Source: Platynereis dumerilii (lineage: Eukaryota; Annelida; Polychaeta; Phyllodocida; Nereididae). Taken from it: DNA of 64,000 nt. The stretch is from the NCBI GenBank assembly GCA_026936325.1, contig JAPTHN010000002.1, positions 14,982,142 to 15,046,141 of the forward strand, written 5' to 3'. This document shows positions 47,764 through 58,644 of this stretch, piece by piece; the first letter of the stretch is position 1, and the number at the start of each line of letters is the position of its first letter. A model generated the notes under the pieces. That model was given only the letters and a program-made list of their open reading frames with translations. It made no database searches and had not been told where the DNA came from. The translations under genes were made by a program, and so were the position numbers.

Positions 47764-48177
47764 AGGGACCGTTCAGAATTTATGACTTGGGGGAGGGGTG
47801 GGAGTTTTACCGAACTTCCTGTTAAGAATTGATACCCTGACGTGAGTTTCATGTGGATTTTTAATACCCCACCCTTAGATTTCATGCTTTTTTTTAAGCA
47901 CGCTCCCCACCTGGACACAAAGAAAAATACACACATATGTACTGTTATACATGTGCCCTTGGTTGGTCACGCGCAAATTCGCAGACTTTAGCGAGTTAAA
48001 ATGCATGGATAAACTGATTGTATGTGCGTTGTATGAAATGTTTGTTTGTTATAATTTCTTACCCCCCTTCAACATTTTGTCAAAAAAGTGCCCCCCCTTG
48101 GCGCATGCGTGACACGTTAGTAGCCCCTCGGGCAAAACTCCCACCCCTCCCCCCAGTCATAAATTGAGACGATCCTT
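47764..48177 (-). mobile_element. G-rich MITE family M2, copy 2
   Basis: The ends are AGGGACCGTTCAGAATTTAT and AATTGAGACGATCCTT; just inside, GGGGGAGGGGTGGGAGTTTT is answered by AAAACTCCCACCCCTCCCCC. It is the inverted counterpart of 33855-34252 with both ends kept. It has no coding frame; the 120-codon minus frame inside is chance. Confidence 0.85.
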
Positions 48178-49438
48178 ATAATATAACACTTGGTGAACTT
48201 ATTACACCTTGGCCCAGGAGTTGATTCTGAGATCCACTGAAAGCAATCTCAAGATGTATTTTTGGCCAACAATTTACACTCAATGTCATGGGAAATTGAA
48301 ATCTGACTTTTCTGAAAAACACTTTTTAATCATACACTTTAATGAAGAAGCAAAAATAGAGAGTCAACTTTCTGATTGAAGTGTCATGTTAAGATTATAT
48401 CACTTTACCTTTATGTAATTCGTACATTTCCTGAACATTCATAATAACTGACCATGGTGAAAGTAAAAATGGACCACATATTTCTGTAATTTTATGATTC
48501 TCAAAATATGAAGAAGATGACTGATGTTAACTGTATAATGTAGATCTTTTATTACATCTGGCCATGGATCTTTAACTTAACGTGAACAGATAATAGAAGG
48601 ACAGAAATGAACTGTTTTAAAAGGGAGGATATTCAGCCACAGTAGCAATGGATCCTCACAGAGAGAATTACATCTTACTTTTATCAAAACATGGATTGCT
48701 TGTAATAGAAGAGGAAATTCACTTTGGAAGAACAGGAAGCTTATTATCTTGGATAATGAACGTTCAATTCATGTATCATTCATTTAAGACCATAAAAATT
48801 CACATTGAGGTCTTTTAAGAGTAGACATATTCAAAATATCTGGGATTCAGACTGTGCAATAACCAAGAGTTCATGCAAGAGACCACACCGTGCTTACCGT
48901 ATAGGGAGACAGTGTGCACTCCCTGAATTTGTCAATGAGCAATGGGCGCTCATCAATGTAACCATCCCATGTCATTGTTGAAGGCTTAGACAAGACTGAA
49001 CAAGACAGATGACAGTACAATTACTCCTCAATTCAAGAAATGTCTGTTTGTCAAAACTGATGGGTCTGGTTCACAACCAGAAATGAACTCACAGCCAAAC
49101 GGAATCCATAATTCATTCGGTCGTCTCCCTGATTTGACTGAGATGAGCACAGATAGGACGATGTTGTTTGCCAAGGGACTAGAGTAGAATAACTCAGTTG
49201 TTTGTTGTTGTAAATTACAATTCAAGATAGCCTGGTTCCTATTTGTAATGCAGTTTTCATCTTAAGTCTCACTTGTTTGTCTCAGCTTGATTGCTTTGTT
49301 ATTTAGTTTTCCTGTTATGTGGATTTTTCCTTTTGGTAATGAAGTGGCATCCATCTTATCGGTAAATCACTCATGTAATTGAATGACATTTAATTAAGAT
49401 CTGACCTCAAATGTGACTGACATTTTTGGTGACCGAGT

Positions 49439-49702
49439 GAAGTTTTTCAGGATAAGGGAACTTAGCTGGCTACTAAGAACTTGTGTCCATTAAGGCTTAG
49501 TGGAGGTCATTAAGAGGGGGGTAATCTAACCTTTTTATGCGAAGTTTTTTAATTATCTTATTAAATATCTGTGAAAACATATGTTTCGCTTGAACAAACC
49601 TGCATTGTGATTATTATGTAACACATTACAGAGATCATAACATAAGCATTTAAGGGGACATTCTTAGTAGCCACCTTAGTTCCCTTATCCTGAAAAGCTT
49701 CA
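49439..49702. mobile_element. Small MITE with 40-bp inverted ends
   Basis: GAAGTTTTTCAGGATAAGGG at the left is answered by CCCTTATCCTGAAAAGCTTC at the right. Pairing continues over GAACTTAGCTGGCTACTAAG. AGT on both sides (49436-49438, 49703-49705) may be a 3-bp duplication as PIF/Harbinger elements make, but three bases can match by chance. Confidence 0.75.
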
Positions 49703-49829
49703 GTACCCCAGCTTGTGAATTGCTTTCAACCACACATATACTAAATAATTCTTTTGGTGTGCTAGCAGGCAGCCTTTGACTCCTGGTAATCTTGTGACTG
49801 AATGCCTAACACGGCTTAATCGCTGACAT

Positions 49830-50029
49830 CTAGGTAAAGGTAAAGGTAGACATTATTTAACATGGGTAACCAAACTAAGTCAGAGACTTATTTACAGCTG
49901 GGCCCACGGCACCTCCAATTAATGTCTGATGCGAACAACAATGCCGTGGAATGACATGATGGCCAGCCTGGGGAATGAACCTGGGTCCCTCGCTTGAGAG
50001 GCGAGTGCTCTACTGACTGAGCTAACTGG
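49830..50029 (-). mobile_element. tRNA-derived SINE, family S3, with 8-bp target duplication
   Basis: On the minus strand it begins with a full tRNA-like head. AGCTCAGTCAGTAGAGCA forms a D-arm, CTCGCCTCTCAAGCGAG an anticodon arm with CTC in the loop, and AGGTTCATTCC a box B. A SINE body and a tail of CCTTTA units follow (CTACCTTTACCTTTACC). GCTGACAT flanks it exactly (49822-49829 and 50030-50037). It has no proper acceptor stem, so it is not a tRNA gene. Likely Pol III transcribed when young, and moved by a partner LINE. Confidence 0.9.
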
Positions 50030-50687
50030 GCTGACATATATAATCATCATTGTTTAATCTGAATAAATTTATTTAGAACTTAATTATAATTTTATATCAG
50101 TTTTCTTATAATTATTTAGTCATAACTAGGACCAGATCGATAGCATCAAGAATTATCAAGGCAGTGTTTATATGCCACCTCAGTCAGAACTAAACTGACT
50201 ACTCATTAATCTCGGTAACTTTCTTCCTCTGCTTGAAATGTTAATTAAATAAGATTGAACAAAGAAAGCTTTCCATATAAGTAAAGAAACGGTTGGCTGG
50301 ATTAAGTTTAAAGTTAAGCAAAGTTGTTTAGGGGCTGACCAGATGACAGTTGGAGGGGGGGGGGTTATCGATTTTGCCCCATGGACAAACTATTTTGTTT
50401 GTTTGCAAAGTGTCAACAAACAACTTTTTTGCAGGCAAGGCAGACGAGTGACAAACGTTTTATAACTTGTCCCACCCAAAGATCATCTGGTCGACCCCTT
50501 ATATGCATAGATCTGAAACATTGCTGGTTTTATGGATACGTCCATGACCAGAGGCCACTTTGAGACTGAATAGCTGTACAGCTATTTGAACAGTTACATG
50601 TAATAGATTAATAGATTAATGAATAAATAGAAAGTCCGAAAATGGGCTTGTTGACACATGATTACCGCAAAGGCCAGGACTGCTGCT

Positions 50688-51077
50688 GGGCAATTACGTA
50701 AAGTCCGATTTACAGATTTGGCAGTCTAGCAGCTTGTGTAGCCCAACCATTATATCTCATCTATTTCATTGTTAAATATGGATGAGGCTGGGTTATAGGG
50801 GTATCAGATAAGCCACCAACCAAAGCTCTAAGTGCAGCAGGAGCTGAGCTGCATCAAAATATCAGCGTTTCGGACGTACATCGTGTGAGAATGGCTGAAA
50901 CGACGACATTTTGCCTTGTAGCTCATCTCCTGTTGCACTTGGAGCTTTGGTTGATGGCTTGTCTGATACCCCTATTACCTCATGCCTGGATAATAATGAA
51001 ATAGCTAAGGTATTGAGGTAGGGCTACACAACCTGCTAAAGTGTCAAATCTGTAAATGGGACTTTACGGTTTTGCCC
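50688..51077. mobile_element. 390-bp MITE with 57-bp inverted ends and 4-bp duplication
   Basis: The left end reads GGGCAATTACGTAAAGTCCG and the complement of the right end GGGCAAAACCGTAAAGTCCC. Both continue over ATTTACAGATTTG to GTTGTGTAGCCC or CTTGTGTAGCCC. TGCT flanks it (50684-50687 and 51078-51081). The matching places in units 1 and 2 (near 44370 and 47025) are uninterrupted, so it inserted after the triplication. No coding frame; superfamily unknown. Confidence 0.85.
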
Positions 51078-53477
51078 TGCTATTAAACAATTGTTCATTA
51101 TTACCTTTACCATGTATTTAGTAATGTTGGCCATTTGGAGGGTGGCAAGGAAAGCCTGGAAAGGCATCACAACCTGCCAGTGTCAGTGCCTGTCTGAAAT
51201 TTCACAACCAGTTGTAGCTTAAAAGTTCACAGCTAATCTGAAGCAGGGAGACAGACCTGAAAGTTTAACTGAAGACTTCACTAAATCAAAACAGAAAGCT
51301 TAAATTTAAGTTAGAATGGAAAGCTAAGCTGACAACATCACTGTTCAGGATGATAGATCAGATCACTTTATATTCCCAGGGAGACTCTTGGGGTTACTAA
51401 ATTTATATGGTCCATTCACCAGGAGCCATCTAAATGTGATGATTGAATCCTGCAAATGCCAGACTACATAACTCATAGGGACTCCTCAGTTGTTTATAGC
51501 CTTCTTGTACTCTATAGCCTTCTTGTACTCTAAAACCAAAATATGAATGGACGTAGAAATGTCAAAGTACCATAGAGAAAAAGACAAAGCATCATTAACA
51601 AAATGGTTTTTGCAACAGGTATAGAATAATATGAGAATTTTGCATGTGCACTTGCCAAAAAATGCTTGGGCTGATCATATCAGTTTGCTCCAGGAATTGA
51701 TTCAAATTGGCAAGGAAAGACATCCAAAGATATGTTATTGCCAAAAATTCATTCCCCACCAAAATTTAAGTCTGCAACATCTATTTTCAACCATACATTG
51801 TTTAAAATCATCAAGTTGACGTTATTGTAGTTGTTTGCAGTTGGCAACCTAATTTCAGTTTAATTTATTTCATGACTTGCATGTACTTCATACTTTTCCC
51901 AACAAGTTTTATAATTGCTTATATGTTCTTGGCTGAAATGGATAAAACTTCCTGTTTACTCCAAGATTCTGATGATGAATGCATCATTCTTGTAAAAGTT
52001 GTATTCTTATAATTACTTGATTGTCAGTTCATAGCATTGAGAGTAACATTTTCAAAAACAAAATTAACAGTTCTATGTTTTTCAGATTTAGAGGTCTGTT
52101 CTCTAGCAATTTCTTCTAATTCAGGCATATCCTTGATGTGAATCACAGTGTTACAAATCCTTTCAACTTGCGTACTTGATATGTCTTCATGCATATTTGT
52201 GCTTCAGGTTTCTACCGTGAAATGTCTGTGCATGATGCATGGTTATCTTACAATAGCAAGATGGAATATATGTATCTAAGAATTCTGTGGGCAACGCCGA
52301 GCTTCAAGAATTGAGCAGAACTGCATTAGAAGTGTCTTAGACCAATAGTTGTTCTAATGAAGCGTGTTAGATGTTCCCTGTGCATATTTGGGTCTTCAGT
52401 TTCCGATGTGAAGTGTCTGTGCATGTCTGGCATCTCTGAGCATCTTTGGGATGGAAATAGCTGTCCAAGTGAATATATGCATCTGTGGCCATCTCAAAGG
52501 AATTGTGCTCATGATACAAACTGTTTTCCATCCAGCTGCACCGACTTCTACATCATACCCTGTATGCTTTGCATTTTTGCACATTCCATCATGCAATTCT
52601 CAGGTCATTGCCCCCAGGAGAGATGACCATGCAGATGCTGCCAGATGGACTGTCAAGCAGAGGGCAAAGATAATCATTTATTACGAATATTCAAATTTCC
52701 CTTCAGCCAATATCTACATACAGTATCAGATTTTTCAAAATTCTGTTGGAGTTTAGAATTCACAATAACCAAGAATGCATGCAAGACACCGCACCAAGCT
52801 TGCCATCTAGAGAGACTAGATGTGCACTCCCGAACACATGAATGTGCAATGGGCACTAACCATCCCGTGTCATTGTTGAATGCTCAGACAAGATTAACAA
52901 GACAGATGACAATAGAATTACTCTCCTGTTCTGTTTGTCAAAACTGGTAGGTTTGGTTCACGAACAGAAATGAACTCACAGCCAAAAGAAATTCATAATT
53001 CATTTGCTTGTCCGCCTGATTTGGCTTAGATGAGCCCAGATATGGCAACGTTGTTTGCAAGGGGACCAGAATAGTGCTGCCCATCACTCACGTCTCCTTG
53101 TCTTCTTGAATTGTAATTTATGATTGTCTAGTTTCAGTTTTAATGATGTTTTCTTTTCCAAAGGCCTCCCTGTTTGTGCACATTAGAAGTTTTTTTCCCA
53201 TATGGTTTCATAATAATGTTCAACACAGAGGCGTGGTTGTCCCTTTATTCCAAGACTGGGATGTCACAGATTTAGCAAAAGACGTGTTATTCTCAAAATA
53301 TCAAAACGAAAAATATTTCCATGCTAAGATAATGCTGTAATTGATTGGAAATTAAGCTTTTGTTGAACATTGCGTATTTCCAATAGAAATCAAAGCCTTT
53401 TGAAATGAAGCGAATTTTACTAAGGTCCATTATTTTGCCCATGAGTGTTTTTAATTATAGCAGTGAGCTTACAATTC

Positions 53478-53565
53478 AAGTCAAGTCAAGTCAAGTTAAC
53501 TTTATTAAATCCGCATGGGATAACTTCGCATTCAGTGAACAGTGTCAGCCACACAGAGCAGCGCC
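53478..53565 (-). repeat. LINE 3' end fragment
   Basis: On the minus strand TTTAATAAAGTTAACTTGAC runs into TTGACTTGACTTGA, a LINE-type AATAAA end with tandem TTGAC units. The coding part is absent. Confidence 0.5.
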
Positions 53566-53760
53566 ACATTATTACTATATATACATATATATATATATAT
53601 ATTACATTGCTGTTGACTTTTTGTGGATTAATAATTTTATGATGAGGAGTTATTCGGTTTGCATTAGATTATGAATACATTTTTCACCAAGGTCAATGAC
53701 ATCTTGAAATTTGACCTGTGTGATCTCACATTTTTAGGTCACCAAGGATCGTTATTTGCT

Positions 53761-54302
53761 GTGTGTCCAGTCCCACTTAGGCTTCTGCTGTGTATGAATA
53801 TAGACCTGTAGCCCTGTTTTAAGCTCCTGTCATCAATTCATTCTGAATAATGAATGATCAAAAATCTTGCTGAGGGTTCCATTTGCTGTTATTCATTTTA
53901 GCCTATCTTGCTTATTTTCAATAATTTGTTGTTGAAGCCCAAGATTACTTTTGTTCTCAAACCCCATTCACAATGAATTACCTGGACTACCTCCTTAATT
54001 GCCTTCCAAATTTTACCAGCTTCTGGATTCACTATCCGGTCCAGAAGCCAGTCTGCTGTATGAATGAGTTTGTTGCTTTAAATCTGTCGTGGCTGATCTA
54101 GCTTGAATTATTTTAACGTGAACAAAACAAGGTGATGTATGACATGCTGTAGAATCCTCTCCCTCTTTCTCTCCTCTCTCTGAGCTTTTACTACTGCAGT
54201 CAACTTGCACGAGTACCAGTACCAAATAGGTATATTGGTTTAACCTTAGAGTGGGTAACGACAGTAAACTTAAAGCAATCAACCGGGGTTCCTGAAAACC
54301 AT
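53761..54302. other. Non-coding, nothing recognised
   Basis: I find no repeat partner and no supported exon. Confidence 0.4.
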
Positions 54303-54764
54303 TTGGTAAGTCACTTAGAACTTACTGGAAGTGATTTACCAAATCACAGGGGAAGTCTGCTCTTACTGCGATTACTGGACGTTTTGAATAGAAGCAGCAT
54401 ACCACTATACAAAATGTATACATACCAGAAGCAGACAGGAAATGTCCATATGGAACCACAAACCACAATAATGGTCAATTTGCCCCACTCAGACAGTTGT
54501 CCTTCTGGGGTTTTATGCCTGTTAGTGGCTGCAGAGACAGAAGATTGCACATCTCAAGAGAAGAAATGCAATATGTTGTACTTCTCAAGTACGAGAGACA
54601 AGCAAGCGACAAGCAAGACATTTGAATTCAGCCAGGACACGGGTGATAACATTACTCGAAGCCCAGAAGACCCGACAGTCCAGCCGAAAGAGAGTCATAT
54701 TTCTGGAATCATGTTTCAAGAGAAAACGGTCTGGAGTTTGACAACCTCATCATGTTGTCAATAA
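54303..54764 (+). CDS. Uncertain 153-codon open frame
   Basis: I do not recognise this. The frame starts at a weak ATG context and ends TAA. The second half (from about residue 80) is polar and rich in Ser, Thr, Lys and Asp (SQEKKCNMLYFSSTRDKQ, RSPEDPTVQPKES). A good acceptor, TTTTATGCCTGTTAG, at about 54510-54524 would make the last part an exon. A second frame is also open over the last 220 bases, which weakens the case. There are no membrane segments or known motifs. In a window of this size and base content one such frame is expected by chance. Confidence 0.18.
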   Translation: MVSHLELTGSDLPNHRGSLLLLRLLDVLNRSSIPLYKMYTYQKQTGNVHMEPQTTIMVNLPHSDSCPSGVLCLLVAAETEDCTSQEKKCNMLYFSSTRDKQATSKTFEFSQDTGDNITRSPEDPTVQPKESHISGIMFQEKTVWSLTTSSCCQ

Positions 54765-55221
54765 TTGGCAGATGAGATACCTTTCTAAGAACATGATGTA
54801 TTGATATAATGATAATATTCAATTACATGACCAAGATATATGGATTTTGTTTTTAACTGAACAAAATTCTTCCTTATTGCTATGACAACCTCTCATTTCT
54901 TTGAGTAACATTCAGACTGGCAGAGAATTATTTATTGATGCTCTTGGTCTTTGATAGATGAAGGTTGTCTTGATAATCAATCATTGATGTTGGGTTGCCC
55001 TTGCCCTTCCTCAATGTGTCATCAAGGACCATTACCATGTACAATATGTTTGTGCCATGCTAAAGATTTATTGTTTCGCCTCAAATGTTTCATTCATGAA
55101 GCATATTCCTTCACATGCATTTATCTCCTCGGTGGACCTTGGTGTCATACATCTACTGCTGGATGAAGAAGCCACAGTCAAAGCTTATTTATATTTTTAG
55201 ATTGAATTTTGGAATTCAAAT
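54765..55221. other. Non-coding, nothing recognised
   Basis: A 71-codon frame (54951-55166) is Cys-rich but has no recognisable domain or splice support. Confidence 0.35.
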
Positions 55222-55402
55222 TGATTGATGAATGATTAGGCCTGTTGCCCTGTCTGCACTTGGTAGGCTAATTGGGAGGACTCAGCAATTAGGCATGAAG
55301 ATTGAAACTGCCATCCAACATAAGTCCAGGTGACCTGACCAGAGTAGAAATCCAACCCGGGACCCAGCGATTGGCAGCCCAATGCGCTTCCACCGGACTA
55401 AT
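55222..55402 (-). mobile_element. tRNA-derived SINE, family S2, copy 2
   Basis: On the minus strand GGTGGAAGCGCATTGGGC is box A-like and GTCCCGGGTTGGATTTC box B-like. The body matches 25123-25330. A C-run of 13 (55406-55418) directly follows on the + strand. Confidence 0.65.
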
Positions 55403-55805
55403 CCCCCCCCCCCCCCAAATAGCTGTGAAGAAGAAGAGCAGCAGCAGTATCAGAAAATATTATAATACAACTGCACTTATGTCCTTGACTTGATGGTTAC
55501 TGCAATCATTATGCACTACAGGCTTTATCTTCTCATTGGCATGTACGTTATTAACTGATCGCATGTTTATATAGGCCATACTCTCCATAATAATGTATAT
55601 CCTTGGTTGTATCTGGGGTCAACTTACAGCTGAGTGTTGGGTCAGAGGGTTAACTAGCTGCCTCAGGTTAGGACCTTGTATCGCCCTCTTTGTGACCCTG
55701 TCCATGGTTCATCAGACCAGCACGGTGGATGCATGGAAATATTATGCTTTTTCATTTTGACTTCTGCAAGTAATATTGTAGCAGAGCATTTCTGAGTAAT
55801 AGATG

Positions 55806-55837
55806 AATAGATATACAGATAGACAGATTGGTAGATG

Positions 55838-55902
<65 letters not shown>

Positions 55903-55918
55903 ACAGATAGATAGATAC
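55806..55918. repeat. (GATA)n microsatellite
   Basis: A nearly uninterrupted run of TAGA units; open frames across it are artefacts of the period. Confidence 0.95.
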
Positions 55919-56006
55919 ACATTTATTTAATTTACATGCCTGCACAGTGCACATCCTGCAGGATTTTTGTAATTTCAAAGTTACACATTAAACTTGACTT
56001 GACAGT
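55919..56006 (+). repeat. LINE 3' end fragment
   Basis: TTTCAAAGTTACACATTAAA followed by CTTGACTTGACAG resembles the TTGACT-tailed LINE ends at 11421 and 53478, here on the + strand. Confidence 0.45.
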
Positions 56007-58409
56007 AGATATAGATGGTGACACTGGGCTGTCTATTGCTCATGATTCTTCTGTTGTGAAATGCTAAGAATTCCTTTGACAAACATGAGCTCTGATCTTA
56101 TTTACTACACTACCTCGGAATTGTTGAATTCAGTTTGTAGAATGCCATTGAGTAAGTCAAGATGAAACCTATCTTTAAGTCATCTGTGATGTGTAAGCTG
56201 GATCATAGCATAAATTATCAGATTATACACTGTTTGTTTGTTGTTGCAATTCAGTTATGCTTTTATTGTTGATACATGTTAGTTCAATGATTCCTTGCTG
56301 ATCCTTCACTCACTTGTTCATTTAAACTTCTGTGTACCACATCAACTTTAATGGAGCCCCTCTATTTTAGAGTCATGGACCTTTGTTTCAAGCTGCTGTC
56401 ATGTACGTCTTTACATGTATGCTATTACAACTTTTCCTGGCTGTATTGAGGGCAGCTTTTATCTTAGTAATTTGTCTATTCTGATAGGTGGAGGAGAGAT
56501 ACTTTATTCAAATAAGTATGACGTAACCATTTTCCTGACCGTTGGAGCTGGTTGAATAGTTTTCAACCAATTCTAGTGGGTTGCCCTCAACCAGTCAAAA
56601 TGGTAGTTTCAACCATTAAAATTGATTGATTTTGCCTCAACTAATTAATTGGTTGGTCTTTTCCCAAAAATCAACCAATCTGTTTTAAGAGTGTACAGCA
56701 TGCAGTTGATGTCACAAAACCAGTTCACTGAGCCTCTCAAGTGATATCAAATCATCAATAATGCTTTTATAAAGTTGTTCGAATGGCAGGCAAAAACCAG
56801 AAGAACAAGTACTGCGTCATTATGCAATGTTCTGGACATGAAAAGCATCTGGCTGAGAGCAGAGCAATAAAACTAATGCAGTAGCTGACGCAGTCTTCGC
56901 AATAAGCATATCACTTTCAGCGGGCTGTGGAACAGTTTCATAGTTGCATCATATACCACACTGATGATGATAATGAAATAATTATGTCAGTGTAAAGAGC
57001 TACTATAGAGATCCATGTGTTTGCTCTAATTTCATTTTGTTTTCCTAATCACAAAGAGGTTAAAAAACCTAAAAGAAATATTATTCACCAATCTGCGACA
57101 AACACAATTCTATAATATTACCATGGTGATTGTATCTGTATTGCTGGAATGTGGAATCAAGTCATTTTCTCAATTGATTGCCAATTAGTCTTCATTAGTC
57201 TTCACGTGAAGGAAAACGTGTGAGCTAAAGGCTGGGGGACCAGTGGGAGGGGGTGTTGAATGCTTTGATTTACATGTATGCACATGACATGTATGATTTT
57301 CCAAAGTACAAATGAGTGTTGCATACACATTTTTTGCTGAAAAATTATTCCTCACCCAGAAATGCAAAATCTCATCATGTGGAAATTGAATCAGGAATTA
57401 TTTGCTGTCAGAAGAACGCAAAATTTGAATGGAGATGAGACGCAAATGTGCAGTTTCTCGGCTGTTCTCGCTTTTCAGGCAAGATTTGTTTTAGCTGAAA
57501 AGAGATCTCTAAAGTCAATGCCACAGGGGTATTACCAACACTAATCGCATATCAGCCAGGCCCATGTTGCCTGTCATGCTCTTCCGGTTTATCGCAGTAC
57601 GAAAAGGGAGAAAATTGCAAAGAAGGGAAAGGATGGTCCTCGCAATCAGTTGAAAAACTACCGCGCACATTGCTCGGGATTTTGCAATTGTATTTATCTG
57701 TGAGATTCCTTGTGTGCAATTCAGACTCATGGTGTTGTGCTTAATGATACAATTTTTTAAATATTTTTTATGATTGAGAATTGTAGAGCTGCTGTAATTG
57801 AAAATACAGTGCATGTCCTGAGTAATCTCACAAAACTTTATTAGTCAATAATATTCCATGACAATATCGTTATTGCATGACAATATATCCTTGGAGCATA
57901 TTATTACGAGTTGTCTGCCGGGAACCATTGCTTCAATTCATGGAGTCTTATTTTTGAATTCACCTGCTGGACCTTGCATTATCTTACTCTTGCCCAAATG
58001 TTCACTCACTGAGATTGGTACCACGGGCCTGTGCAAATAGCCAGGATTGAACCAAGCAGCCGGAACAGTGTATCTGTAGTTGTTAGTGTTGGTAACAATA
58101 TGTTCAGTAAAAAGGAGTGACTCCAGGAAGAGAAACAGTCAACCCAACCACAGTAAGCAGGATAAAACAAGCAAGTCGCAGTAACAAAGCTACTATCTTC
58201 CATAATTCAATTACGGAAGCAATCAAACCAATGTGAAAACCCATAATAACGGGTGGATTTATGAAGAAAAACAAGCCAAAAATAACCTGCATCCAATCAA
58301 ATTAAGCAATAAGTGAATCAGAACAGCCGAAACAATTATGCTACATGTTATTTGAACCATACTTACCATGATAGGGTGTGAGAAAGCTCCCACATCACTC
58401 TCTTTTGGA
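56007..58409. other. Non-coding, nothing firm
   Basis: The word CAACCAAT and its complement recur at 56540-56695 (AATTGGTTGG, TCAACCAAT), perhaps a worn inverted repeat. Minus-strand frames at 58104-58292 are hydrophobic but have no family match. Confidence 0.4.
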
Positions 58410-58470
58410 AATGGCCCAGGATGGCCGAGTGGTAAAAGCATCCGCATGTACAGCATCTTGTTAATGGGTG
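58410..58470 (+). repeat. tRNA-like SINE head fragment
   Basis: GATGGCCGAGTGGTAAAAGC matches a box A of Leu/Ser tRNA type. No clear box B or acceptor stem follows, so this is a SINE remnant rather than a tRNA gene. Confidence 0.4.
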
Positions 58471-58644
58471 TCATGGGTAAAATTGTCAGGATTAACACTG
58501 ATAATGAGACTGAATGAGAAACATGGAAGCTGCTGGAGTACTGGTGTTGGTGTAATGGAACTATGTCGTCGATCACATTGTAGTTTGTGTGCTCAATGCA
58601 TTATACAATGTATGAATCTTTGATAGATGTGCATCTCTCTGCAG

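Larger units (their letters stand above)
46597..49440 (+). repeat. Tandem triplication, unit 2
   Basis: Unit 2 carries a SINE (47475-47662) and a G-rich MITE (47764-48177) that units 1 and 3 lack, and has lost the stretch matching 45300-45750. It ends at a small MITE (49439-49702). Confidence 0.8.
50280..53760 (+). repeat. Tandem triplication, unit 3
   Basis: This is the third copy of the 43999-46460 segment, holding the MITE at 50688-51077. The stretch 52330-52640 is about 94 percent identical to 45400-45710, clearly better than the rest. A 19-base tandem duplication (ATAGCCTTCTTGTACTCT) lies near 51497-51534. Confidence 0.8.

Noticed and set aside
49960-50034. A tRNA gene on the minus strand (good D and anticodon arms, CTC anticodon)
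   Set aside because: No proper acceptor stem; it is the head of a SINE with tail and exact 8-bp target duplication.
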